NCBI GenBank assembly: GCA_964510515.1
Contig: CAZEAU010000002.1
Span: 1-64,000 of the forward strand
Reading direction: 5' to 3'
From: SURF-21 sp964510515
GTDB lineage: Bacteria; Actinomycetota; Geothermincolia; Geothermincolales; RBG-13-55-18
DNA length: 64,000 bases
Below are positions 17,665-25,721 of this stretch, piece by piece; positions within the stretch are counted from its first letter, which is position 1, and the number at the start of each line of letters is the position of its first letter. A program made the translations under genes and the position numbers. Under the pieces are notes generated by a model. It saw only the letters and a program-made list of their open reading frames with translations. It made no database searches and was not told the DNA's origin.

Positions 17665-19086
17665 ATGATACGCACGGTTGGCGAGTACCACGAGAGCCTC
17701 AAGGCCATGAAGCCCAACGTGTACATGGGGGGCGAGGTGCTGGGCAGAGAGGGCCTTCCCGGCACGGAGATCATGGACCTGACCATCGAGCTGGCGCACA
17801 ACAAGGACTTGCAGCACCTGACCACGGCGCAGTCCCACCTGAGCGGGGAGACGATCAGCCGCTTCTGTCACATCCATCAGAGCGTGGAGGACTTGCTGGC
17901 CAAACAGGAGATGACCCGCATGGCCTGCCGCATGGTGGGGGGCTGCATCGCCCGCTGCATGGGCACCGACGCCATGAACGCCCTCTCGGTCATCACCTAT
18001 CAGTGCGATGAGGCGCACGGCACCGAATACCATCAGCGTTTCCTGGAGCACCTGAAGTACTGGCAGGACAACGACATCGTGGGCTGCTGCGCTCAGACCG
18101 ATGTAAAGGGGCACCGCAAGCGCAGGCCGCATCAGCAGGCCGACCCCGACCTGTACCTGCGCGTGGTGGAGCGGCGCAGCGACGGCATCGTGGTGCGCGG
18201 GGCCAAGGCGCATAACTCCTTCGCCCCCCTGGCGGAGGAGATCATCGTCACCCCGACGCGCTTCCTCACCCCCGAGGAGGGCGACTGGGCGGTGGCCTTC
18301 GCCATCCCCGGGGACTGGCCCGGCGTGAAGATGGTGTGCCGCGGCGCCAGGTATCGCGACCGCGTGCCGGAGTACGCGACGGCGCTGTCGGGCAAGGGCG
18401 AGATCGAGTCCCTGACCATCTTCGACGATGTCTTCGTGCCCTACGAGAGGGTGTTCCTGGACGGCGAGACGGAATACGGGGGGCAGCTGGCGCTGCTCTT
18501 CTCCCTCTATCACCGCCATTCCTACACCGGGTGCAAGCCGGCCATGTCCGATGTGATCATGGGGACGACCGCGCTGGTGGCGGAGTATAACGGCATCGAG
18601 AGGGAGCAGCATGTGCGCCACGCCCTGGCCGAGCTCATCAGCGTGGCCGAGCTGGTGTACGGATGCGGCATAGCGGCGGCGGTGAAGTCGACCAAAACGC
18701 CCTCCGGCACCCAGATGCCCGATGTGGTCTTCTGCAATGTGGCGCGCAAGCATGCGGGGGTGAACCTCTATCACGAGTACGACCTGCTCTCGGAGGTCGC
18801 CGGGGGCCTTCCCGCCACCCTGCCCTATAGCGAGGAGCTCGTCAGCCCGGAGGTGGGGGAGCTGGTGAAGAAGTATCTCATGCGGGCGGATGGGGTGAGC
18901 GCCGATGATGTTTACAAGTGCTTCGCCTGGATAAGCGACTTCACCTGCTCGTCCATGGCCGGGGTCCTGCAATATGCGGGCGTGCACGGCGGCGGCTCCC
19001 CCATCATGGAGGACATCGCCATACTGGGCACCTATGACCTGGAGGAGAGGAAGCAGGTCGCGAAGTTCCTCGCCGGCATCGAGTGA
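17665..19086 (+). CDS. 4-hydroxybutyryl-CoA dehydratase / HpaB-family flavoprotein
   Basis: Protein of 473 residues in the 4-hydroxyphenylacetate 3-hydroxylase (HpaB) superfamily. All four residues known to hold the [4Fe-4S] cluster in Clostridium AbfD have counterparts: C94 and C98 in GGCIARCMGTDAMNAL, and H283 and C290 in YHRHSYTGCKP. The 4- and 7-residue spacings match C99/C103 and H292/C299. This supports the radical dehydratase group (4-hydroxybutyryl-CoA to crotonyl-CoA, with vinylacetyl-CoA isomerase activity) over oxygen-using HpaB monooxygenases, which lack these ligands. No other 4-hydroxybutyrate gene is adjacent; thiolase and acyl-CoA synthetases occur elsewhere in the window. The exact CoA-ester substrate is unproven. 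Confidence 0.86.
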   Translation: MIRTVGEYHESLKAMKPNVYMGGEVLGREGLPGTEIMDLTIELAHNKDLQHLTTAQSHLSGETISRFCHIHQSVEDLLAKQEMTRMACRMVGGCIARCMGTDAMNALSVITYQCDEAHGTEYHQRFLEHLKYWQDNDIVGCCAQTDVKGHRKRRPHQQADPDLYLRVVERRSDGIVVRGAKAHNSFAPLAEEIIVTPTRFLTPEEGDWAVAFAIPGDWPGVKMVCRGARYRDRVPEYATALSGKGEIESLTIFDDVFVPYERVFLDGETEYGGQLALLFSLYHRHSYTGCKPAMSDVIMGTTALVAEYNGIEREQHVRHALAELISVAELVYGCGIAAAVKSTKTPSGTQMPDVVFCNVARKHAGVNLYHEYDLLSEVAGGLPATLPYSEELVSPEVGELVKKYLMRADGVSADDVYKCFAWISDFTCSSMAGVLQYAGVHGGGSPIMEDIAILGTYDLEERKQVAKFLAGIE

Positions 19087-19724
19087 CGCCGTTAATAGTG
19101 TCCCTTCCGGGGGGTTGACCCCGGGGTGGCACTTCTGGGGTCAACCCTGGCAAGTGCCACTTCTGGGGTCAACCCTGACGAATGCCATCCGCGCCGAGAC
19201 CTGTCTCCCCTATGGCACTCTTGGTGGCACTCTTGGGGTCAACCCTGGCAAGTGCCATCCGCGCCGAGATCTATGTCCCTTCCGAGGGTTGACCCCGGGG
19301 TGTGCCCAGGAGTGTGCCATCGATAGCGTTTCTTATGTCCCTTCTGTGGCACTCTTGGGGTCAACCCTGGAAAGTGCCATCCGCTACACCATCAAGCTGC
19401 CCTGTGGCACTCCTGAGATCAACTCTGGCAAGTGGCACTTCTGGGGTCAACCCTGGAAAGTGCCATCCGAGCCTTGGCTGATGTTACTTCCGGGGGTAGA
19501 GGTTGACCCCGGAGTGTGCCCCGGAGTATGCCATCGACAGCGTTTCTTATGTCCTTTTATATGGCACTCTTGGGGTCAACCCTGACAAGTGCCGTACGCG
19601 CTTTGGATAATGTCCCTTCCGAGGGCTGACCCCAGGAGTGCCATTCTGGGGGTTGACGCCAGAAGGGTTGCCGGGCATGTAATAATAAGGGAAATGCGTC
19701 GCGAGCAAGGAGGCGGTGTCGCTT
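19087..19724. repeat. Array of about 11 dispersed palindromic elements
   Basis: Cores of GGGGTCAACCCTGG or GAGGGTTGACCCCGG occur near 19113, 19137, 19166, 19230, 19283, 19357, 19443, 19500, 19572, 19622 and 19648. They are in alternating orientations and flanked by GTGCCA or TGTCCCTT arms. Short spacer phrases recur (GCCATCCGCGCCGAGA, CAGCGTTTCTTATGTCC), and the second also appears in the next array at 21460-21590. No gene is supported. Confidence 0.85.
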
Positions 19725-19949
19725 ATGGATGAATCATTCCCCGGATTCGTGAAAAAGGCGCGGGAGCTGCTGCAGGGAGACTCGGGCCTGGAGGACATCG
19801 AGGATTACCGCGCGCTGCTCTGTTCCGACTGCGCCTTCTACCACCACGGCGAGGAGGAGAACGAGGAGTGCGGCAGCTTCCTCCTCCTCAAGGCGCTGCT
19901 GCAGAGGGATGCCTTCGACCTGGAGCGCGCGCTGCGCGAACTGGAGTGA
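19725..19949 (+). CDS. Small acidic Cys-containing protein of unknown function
   Basis: A 74-residue protein starting at ATG 19725, with AAGGAGG at 19707-19713. A GTG at 19716 in the same frame is too close to that site. The protein is acidic and helical, with a central CSDCAFYHHG and a later ECGSF, giving CxxC plus a third Cys and two His that could bind metal. I do not recognise the family. It lies about 180 bp before the PqqD/radical SAM gene in the same direction, so it could be its partner or substrate, but this is only positional. Confidence 0.6.
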   Translation: MDESFPGFVKKARELLQGDSGLEDIEDYRALLCSDCAFYHHGEEENEECGSFLLLKALLQRDAFDLERALRELE

Positions 19950-19951
19950 AG

Positions 19952-20132
19952 AGGTGGCGGGAGCGGCGGTAAAAGGAACGCTTGAAGGCATGGCGGGAGG
20001 GGTGACGGAGGAAGCGCTTGAGGCGTGTCGGGCGCGCCGGTAGAGAGAACGGTTGGAGAGATGGCGGGAGCGACGGCGGAAGGAACACTTGAAGGCATGG
20101 CGGGAGCGGCGGCGGAAGGGTCCCCGTCATGA
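19952..20132 (+). repeat. Degenerate repeats encoding GTLEGMAG-type micro-ORFs before the radical SAM gene
   Basis: The unit GAAGGAACACTTGAAGGCATGGCGGGAGC and variants occurs three to four times between two genes. In-frame reading gives two micro-ORFs. One starts at GTG 19952 and encodes GTLEGMAGG and EACRARR. The other runs from ATG 20061 to TGA 20132 and encodes 23 residues containing AEGTLEGMAGAAAEG. The TGA of the second overlaps the radical SAM start (ATGA). This may be translational coupling or simply a decayed repeat. Confidence 0.45.
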
Positions 20133-21331
20133 GCTCCGATAACGGCGGCCGGGGCGGGCGGTATTTCCTGGCCCTGGGCGATGGCTACCACCTCAAGTCC
20201 CTCGAGCAGCCCTGCGTTTACGACCTCCGCGGCGACGAGCTCTACGAACTCTCCGCATCGGCCATGGAGCTGCTCTCCCGCTGCGATGGCACGCGCACGC
20301 CCGAGGAGCTCGCGCCCGAGCCCGAGTTCCTCTCCTATTGCCTCGACGAAGGGGTACTCGTCGCCCTGGAGAAGCCGCGGCGACGGGCGGTGAAGGTTGG
20401 GCGCAACGAGCTTCCCTCCCTGCGCTACCTCATGCTGGAGGTGACCGCCCGCTGCAACCTGAGCTGCCGCCACTGTTACCTGGGGGATGCGGGCACGGCG
20501 GACCTGGAATGGGAGGCGGCGCGGCGGGTCCTCGAGGACTTCGACGACATGGGCGGGCTGCGCCTGATGGTCACCGGCGGCGAACCCCTCCTTTATCCCC
20601 ACTTCAAGCTGGTCAACCGGGAGTTGGCGGGGAGGTCCTACCGCGCCGTGCTCATCACCAACGGCACCCTCCTGGACGGGGTGGACCTGAGGGGCTTCAA
20701 CTTCAGGGAGATACAGTTCTCGCTGGACGGCCTGGAGGAGGGGCACGACTACATCCGGGGCGAGGGCTCCTTCGCGCAGACGACGGCGTCGCTGCGGCGC
20801 GCGTTGGAGGCTGGCGTGGACGCCTCCGTTGCCACGGTGGTCCATTCCCGCAACCTGGGCGAGCTGGAGCGCCTGGGGGAGCTGCTGTACGGGATGGGTA
20901 TTGCCGCATGGACGCTGGAATACCCCGTGGAGTGGGGTCGCATGAAAGAGAACCGCGATCTGCTGCCCTCACCGGAGGTGGCGGCGCCCTTCTTCGAGAT
21001 GGAGTGGGGCTGGGGGGCGCACGAGGGAGCCCCGGGGTATGCCTGCGGAGCCCATCTGGCCAACGTTGAGCCGGGGGGGCGGCTGGTGAAGTGCGGCTAC
21101 TACCGCGAGGTCAGCGGCGGCGCGGTGGAGGGGGGCTTGCGGCAAGCCTGGAACGACCTGCCGAAGATGCGCCTGCAGGGCGTCTGCGCGGGCTGCGAGC
21201 TGCTGGGGGAATGCGGCGGGGGATGCCGCTTCCGCGCCGAGCTCATGCGCGGGCCCGCGGGCCCCGACCCCCTCATGTGTGCCCGCTATGGAGTGAGCGG
21301 GGTGAGTGGGACCGGTGGGGGCGGCTCATAG
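20129..21331 (+). CDS. PqqD-like / radical SAM / SPASM protein
   Basis: Protein of 400 residues. The N-terminal 90 residues resemble a PqqD/RiPP-recognition-like winged helix (VYDLRGDELYELSASAMELL). The radical SAM domain follows with CNLSCRHC (CxxxCxxC, about 110-117) and the glycine-rich MVTGGEPLLYP. The C-terminus has SPASM-type cysteines: CGAHLANVEPGGRLVKCGYY, then CAGCELLGECGGGCRF. This layout is shared by PqqE-, MftC- and AhbC/NirJ-type enzymes, which modify ribosomally made peptides or haem precursors by radical chemistry. No pqq, mft or haem gene is nearby. A small Cys protein (19725) and micro-ORFs precede it. Substrate unknown. Confidence 0.88.
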   Translation: MSSDNGGRGGRYFLALGDGYHLKSLEQPCVYDLRGDELYELSASAMELLSRCDGTRTPEELAPEPEFLSYCLDEGVLVALEKPRRRAVKVGRNELPSLRYLMLEVTARCNLSCRHCYLGDAGTADLEWEAARRVLEDFDDMGGLRLMVTGGEPLLYPHFKLVNRELAGRSYRAVLITNGTLLDGVDLRGFNFREIQFSLDGLEEGHDYIRGEGSFAQTTASLRRALEAGVDASVATVVHSRNLGELERLGELLYGMGIAAWTLEYPVEWGRMKENRDLLPSPEVAAPFFEMEWGWGAHEGAPGYACGAHLANVEPGGRLVKCGYYREVSGGAVEGGLRQAWNDLPKMRLQGVCAGCELLGECGGGCRFRAELMRGPAGPDPLMCARYGVSGVSGTGGGGS

Positions 21332-21814
21332 CCTCTTGTGTCCTTTTTGGGGTCAACCCTGGCAAGTGCCATGTCCCTTTTGGGGTCAACCCTGGCAAGT
21401 GCCATACGCACTTTGGATAATGTCCATTCCGAGGGCTGACCCCGGAGTGTGCCATCGACAGCGTTTCTTATGTCCCTTCCGAGGTCAACCCTGGCAAGTG
21501 CCATGACTGCTTTTAATGTCCCTTCCGAGGGTAGAGGTTGGCCCCGGAAGTGCCACAGGAGTGTGCCATCGACAGCGTTTCTTATGTCCTTTCCGAGGGT
21601 TGACCCCAAGAGTGCCAGGAGTGCCATCCGAGCCGAGACTTATGTCCCTTCTGAGGGTTGACCCCAGAAGTGCCATGCGTAGGTTGTTGTGATAGAGTTG
21701 TCCATGTAGGGGGGGTTGACGGGGGATACGGGAAACGCATCTCTTACAAACACGGCGTCCAAAAGCGCCGGTCTCCCGCACCACAAATGGTGCTGTACAA
21801 CGAAGGGGGAAGAG
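21332..21814. repeat. Array of dispersed palindromic elements
   Basis: About eight element cores lie between 21345 and 21720 in both orientations. The first two, TTTTTGGGGTCAACCCTGG then TTTTGGGGTCAACCCTGGC, are close tandem copies. The phrase CATCGACAGCGTTTCTTATGTCC is shared with the 19.5-kb array. From 21722 to 21814 is the unique leader of the downstream hydrolase; no clear promoter is seen there. Confidence 0.8.
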
Positions 21815-23896
21815 ATGTTACGCCGCTATCCTGCCAAGATTGTCGCCTGCCTTTGCCTTTTCTTTCTTGTCTTCATGGGGCTGGGGTCGGCAATAGCCCC
21901 GGCCGCCAGAAAGCCCCCGAAACGCGAGCCCGTGGCAAGCGAATCCTCGGACTTCCGAAAAAATAAGGGGCGAACCGCCGACGGCCAAGGAGAGAGCGCA
22001 CAGCCCACTGACGGCCTGGAGCAGGAGTCGCAACCTGCCGCATCCAACAGGGGCGCGGGGGAAACAGGCGCCCTGCCGGAGACCGGGGGCGAGAACGAGG
22101 CGGCGGTTGAACGGCAAGCCCTGGAAGTGCTGCGCATAGATGAGACCTGGACCATGCGCGACGGCGTCGAGCTCCCGGTGTCGGTCTTCTATCCCGCCGG
22201 CAAGGGCGAGGGCGACGCATCCAAATATCCCCTCATCATCTTCGTCCACCCCTGGAACTGCGAGAAGACCTTCTTCGAGGGCACGGCCATGGATTACGCC
22301 CTCCGGGGCTATGTCTGCGTGACCTTCACCATGCGGGGCTGGTTCGGAGCCGGGGGCGAGATAGGCTGCATGGACCCCAACAAGGAGATCAGGGATGTGA
22401 GCAATATCATCGACCTCATCACAGGGGACGAGCGCTTCCCGGTGCTCTGCGACGAGCTGGGAGCGGTGGTGGGAGTCACCGGCTACTCCATGGGGGGCTG
22501 CACCACCTTCCTCATCTCGCCACGCGAGAACCCGCGGGAGGGCGACCCCTGCGACCCCAGGGTGCGCGCCGTCGCCCCCCTGCACGGCGGGGCCGATATC
22601 GAGTTCTCCCTCCTCCCCAACGGGGCGGCCAAGGCCTTCTGGGGCCTCGTCCTGGTGGTGGGCTCCTATATGGGCAATCTCTCGGGCTTCCTGCTCAACA
22701 CCCTGAACCTGCTCACGCGCCCTGACCTGGACGCGTGGCAGAAGCTGAACACCCTGCTGGGGCAGATGCTCAAGCTGGCCTCCCCCATCAGCAGCGTCAC
22801 CCCCAGCCTGGCTTCCCTGGCCGGAGCGGCCCTGGAGCGCAGGGTCGCGGACCTGGGGGCGGAGAAGCTGTATCTGCGCGAGCGCTCCATCCGCTACTGG
22901 TGCGACGAGGACTATGACGGCGTGGCGGAGAACCCGGTCACCGTCCCCATGCTCATCCTAGCGGGATGGAACGACGACATCTTCTACGCCAACGAGGCGC
23001 TCATGGTCATCTCCAGCTGCATGGCCGAGGGGACGCCGGCGCGTGCCATCATCACCAATCACGGGCACCTGGGGGGAATGGGAGGGAACTTCTCCATCCC
23101 CCTTCCCGGAAACAATGAATACAAGTGGGTGAACGCGGAGATAGCGGCGTGGTTCGACCACTTCCTCAAGGGGGAGGACAACGGGGCGGACGCGGCGCCG
23201 CGGCTGACCTTCTATCGCGGACCCGGGGACTACGGCTCGGCCAGCTCCTATCCCGTGAGCGGCACCGCCTACGCGCCCTATTACCTGGGCTTCTCCGCCT
23301 GGGACGGCACGCTGACCACGCAGGCGCCGGGCGCGCGCACCGCCGCATCCGACCTGTTCATCAACCTGGGCATCACCGGCTCCGTCTCCCTCCCCTACTT
23401 TCAGGACGCCACCGATATGTTCGGCGGGGAGACCCTGCAGATACCCGCCAGGCTCAGGCTGCTCAGCATACCCTTAACCGAGCGCAGCTATATATCCGCC
23501 CCACTGGAGGAGGATGTCACCATACTGGGCGCCCCCGAGATGGAGGCCTACTATCAGTGCTCGGCCAACTTCACCCAGCTCATACCCACCCTCTATGAGG
23601 TAGAGGCGGACGGCACGGAGAGGCTGGTGAGCATGGGCTTCTACGAGGGTTATGACCCGCGCACCTGGACCACCCTCAGCACCGTGGACAAGCCCATCGA
23701 GATGCAGGCCTGCTATCACCGCTTCAAGGAGGGCAGCCGCATCAAGCTGGAGGTCGCTACCGCGGACCTGCTCAGCATCTGGCCGCATTGGGGATTCGCC
23801 TTCATCCAGCTCCTGCGGGGCGAGGGGCAGGCGTCGCGCGTCATGCTTCCCGTCGTCCCCAACGACAATGCCGCCGGCAGCCTAAACGTCAACTGA
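21815..23896 (+). CDS. Secreted CocE/NonD-family alpha/beta hydrolase (X-Pro dipeptidyl-peptidase-like)
   Basis: Protein of 693 residues starting at ATG 21815, preceded by AAGGGGGAAGAG. A signal peptide (KIVACLCLFFLVFMGLGSAIA) is followed by a charged low-complexity stretch to about residue 100. The alpha/beta-hydrolase domain begins with DGVELPVSVFYP. The nucleophile is S225 in GYSMGG, and FVHPWNC probably forms the oxyanion region. The C-terminal part has the jelly-roll typical of X-Pro peptidase/CocE proteins. Candidate acid and base residues lie in LAGWNDDIF and TNHGHLGG. It is therefore probably an exported esterase, amidase or peptidase. The family has very broad substrates, and the gene stands alone between repeat arrays. 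Confidence 0.85.
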   Translation: MLRRYPAKIVACLCLFFLVFMGLGSAIAPAARKPPKREPVASESSDFRKNKGRTADGQGESAQPTDGLEQESQPAASNRGAGETGALPETGGENEAAVERQALEVLRIDETWTMRDGVELPVSVFYPAGKGEGDASKYPLIIFVHPWNCEKTFFEGTAMDYALRGYVCVTFTMRGWFGAGGEIGCMDPNKEIRDVSNIIDLITGDERFPVLCDELGAVVGVTGYSMGGCTTFLISPRENPREGDPCDPRVRAVAPLHGGADIEFSLLPNGAAKAFWGLVLVVGSYMGNLSGFLLNTLNLLTRPDLDAWQKLNTLLGQMLKLASPISSVTPSLASLAGAALERRVADLGAEKLYLRERSIRYWCDEDYDGVAENPVTVPMLILAGWNDDIFYANEALMVISSCMAEGTPARAIITNHGHLGGMGGNFSIPLPGNNEYKWVNAEIAAWFDHFLKGEDNGADAAPRLTFYRGPGDYGSASSYPVSGTAYAPYYLGFSAWDGTLTTQAPGARTAASDLFINLGITGSVSLPYFQDATDMFGGETLQIPARLRLLSIPLTERSYISAPLEEDVTILGAPEMEAYYQCSANFTQLIPTLYEVEADGTERLVSMGFYEGYDPRTWTTLSTVDKPIEMQACYHRFKEGSRIKLEVATADLLSIWPHWGFAFIQLLRGEGQASRVMLPVVPNDNAAGSLNVN

Positions 23897-24480
23897 CGCG
23901 TTAACCATGCTCAGCGGCCGGGCCCGAATCCGGGCCCGGCCGCTGGCCCTTCCGGTGGCACTTCCGGGGTCAACCCTCGAAAGGGACATTAACGCTTCCG
24001 GGCGGGCCATTGTCGTGACACTTCCGGGGTCACCCCTCGAAAGAGACATAAGCGCTTCCGGATATGGCACTTCCGGGGTCACCCCTAAAGGCCCAAGTCA
24101 AGGGCAAGCTTCTCCAGGCCCCTTTCGGAAGGGGTTGCCGGCTCAGCTATTGGCTTGGGAGGACGCCTCCCTCGGTTGGCCGGTCTCTTCAAGCCGGCGG
24201 TCGTGGTTTTCACCCAATTGTTCGCAGGCGTCCATTCTTTATCATTCCAACCCTGAAAAATGCCACTCGCACCCCCCATGGCACTTCCGGGGTCAACCCA
24301 GGCAAGGGACATAAGGAAGAGAGGTCGGCCGCAAGCGTGCAGCGATTGCAGCGGCACGGGGCGGGGTTGACCCTGGGAGGGACATACGCCGCCGGTTATG
24401 GCACAAGTGAGGGTTGACCCCAGAAGTGCCATCTGCGATGGCACGGGGCGGGGTTGACCCCGGAAGGGACACCGGCGGCG
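23897..24480. repeat. Dispersed palindromic elements around a unique island
   Basis: A terminator-like hairpin GGCCGGGCCCG...CGGGCCCGGCCG lies at about 23915-23943, just after the hydrolase stop. Seven element cores follow (near 23958, 24018, 24077, 24291, 24363, 24411 and 24452); two have CACCCC in place of CAACCCC. Between about 24095 and 24255 is an element-free island whose minus-strand frame reads NDKEWTPANNWVKTTTAGLK. It may be the tail of a lost gene, but I cannot name it. Confidence 0.7.
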
Positions 24481-24521
24481 AGGGGTTGAGCGCTCACGGT
24501 TTAGGCGCCCTGACGCGTGTG

Positions 24522-24527
24522 TATAAT
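24522..24527 (+). promoter_or_regulatory. -10 box of the small peptide gene
   Basis: Perfect TATAAT at 24522-24527. The best -35 candidate is the weak TTTAGG at 24500-24505, spaced 16 bp. The ATG of the 21-codon gene is 34 bases past the -10 box. Confidence 0.55.
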
Positions 24528-24560
24528 ATATGCATAATCCACTACCAAGGAGGTGGTGAA

Positions 24561-24626
24561 ATGAGGATCAAGAAGATCCCGAGGCGGAAGGGCGGCACTT
24601 GCAAGTGCAATAAAAGCTGTGGCTAG
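24561..24626 (+). CDS. 21-residue cationic Cys-rich peptide
   Basis: A tiny gene with complete expression signals. A TATAAT box lies upstream, and a strong AAGGAGGTGGTG ends 3 bases before the ATG. There are 21 codons, a TAG, and a strong terminator 16 bases later. The peptide has a basic N-terminal half (RIKKIPRRKGG) and ends TCKCNKSCG, so it has three Cys in a CxCxxxC pattern, and the Gly-Gly could be a leader cleavage point. No modification enzyme or transporter is adjacent; the nearest radical SAM/PqqD protein is at 20129-21331. It could be a RiPP precursor, a metal-binding peptide, an antimicrobial or toxin peptide, or a regulatory leader peptide. I do not recognise a family. Confidence 0.6.
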   Translation: MRIKKIPRRKGGTCKCNKSCG

Positions 24627-24641
24627 CACGCCCTGAGCATT

Positions 24642-24672
24642 GAGGGGGCCTCGCGGCCCCCTCTCTCTGTTT
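24642..24672 (+). terminator. Rho-independent terminator of the peptide gene
   Basis: Perfect 9-bp stem GAGGGGGCC / GGCCCCCTC with loop TCGC, followed by TCTCTGTTT. It directly follows the 21-codon gene. Confidence 0.85.
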
Positions 24673-24714
24673 GGCCCTCTTCTGACCGGCGATGAGCGCA
24701 CCATCAGGCCTTTT

Positions 24715-25660
24715 CTACGCTCGCCATGCCGCACGCATCTGTTTTGGGCCTCCCGCGAGAGGACCCTCGCCCGCAGCCGCTCCCCCGCCGCCGAGCGCAG
24801 CCGCTCCCCCGCCGCCGAGCGCACCCACTCCCACAAGCGGGCCCTCGCCCGCAGGCGCACCCTTCCCCGCGAAGAGGGAGAGCTGGCGCGCGCCCTTGCT
24901 CCCGCCCGCCGGCGCCCGCAGCAGAGTGTACAGGTCGCGCTGCACATCCCCCTCGCCCACCTTGCGGCCGGTGAAATACCTGCCGTTGCAGGTGATGAAA
25001 TAGCGGGCTCTTTTCATCACCACCCCGATCTTCTTCAGGGCGTCGTAGTCCAGGGAGTGCACCCGCCGGGCGTAGATTATCCTCTTCGCCGACCTCACCC
25101 CCAGTCCGGGGACCCGCAGCAGGGCCTCGTAGTCGGCGCGGTTGACCTCCACGGGGAAGAAGTGGGGGTTGCGCAGGGCCCACGCCGCCTTGGGGTCCAG
25201 TTCCTGGTCGAGGTCGGGATGCTCCTCCGACAGTATCTCCGCGGAGGTGAAGTGATAGTGGCGCAGCAGCCAGTCGGCCTGATAGAGGCGGTGCTCGCGC
25301 AGCAGCGGCGGCGCATCCAGGACGGGCAGGCGCGGGTCCTCCGACACCGGGACGAAGGCGGAATAGCACACCCGCTTGAGCCGGTACCTGCCTTAGAGGC
25401 CCTCCGCCAGCTTGACGATGCGCAGGTCGTTCTCGGGCGTGGCCCCCACGATGAGCTGGGTGCTCTGCCCCGCGGGGACGAAGGCGTACGCCTTGCGCGA
25501 GCGCTTCCTCTCCTCGCGGTTGCCGGCGATCTCCTCCGCCACGCCGCCCATGGGGCCGAGGATGTCCTCCTTCCTCTTTTGCGGGGCCAGCAGGCGCAGA
25601 CTCTTCTCCGTGGGCAGCTCGATGTTCACGCTCATGCGGTCGGCGTAGGCGCCCGCGCTA
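24715..25660 (-). pseudogene. Broken putative DNA modification/repair radical SAM gene (UDG-linked type)
   Basis: Two frames in the same register, 25635-25393 and 25371-24715, are separated by one TAA at 25393-25395 where the family has Tyr (EGL-stop-GRYRLKR). The fragments match the putative DNA modification/repair radical SAM family usually found beside a uracil-DNA-glycosylase-like gene: NIELPTEKSLRLLAPQKRK, AGQSTQLIVGATPENDL, LREHRLYQADWLLRHYHF, NPHFFPVEVNRADYE, and a helix-hairpin-helix LLRVPGLGVRSAKRII. The radical SAM CxxxCxxC half (about 200 residues) is missing. Homology begins at AGAYADRMS near 25660 and stops against the next gene. The C-terminus runs into Gly/Ala low complexity from GC-rich tandem repeats (24770-24850). 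With a deletion and a nonsense codon the gene is very probably dead. Confidence 0.82.
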
Positions 25661-25721
25661 CTGGGCAGAGCGGATGCTTGTCGTTACCGCGTGGTAATAT
25701 ATTGGCGATGGGGCGCGCTCC

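Noticed and set aside
19087..19724. CRISPR-like array of GGGGTCAACCC repeats
   Set aside because: Repeats are in both orientations with irregular spacing and partly repeated spacers, unlike a CRISPR.
23897..24260. Minus-strand frame with NDKEWTPANNWVKTTT as a transposase or integrase tail
   Set aside because: I could not match it to a family with confidence; kept only as an unexplained island in the repeat entry.
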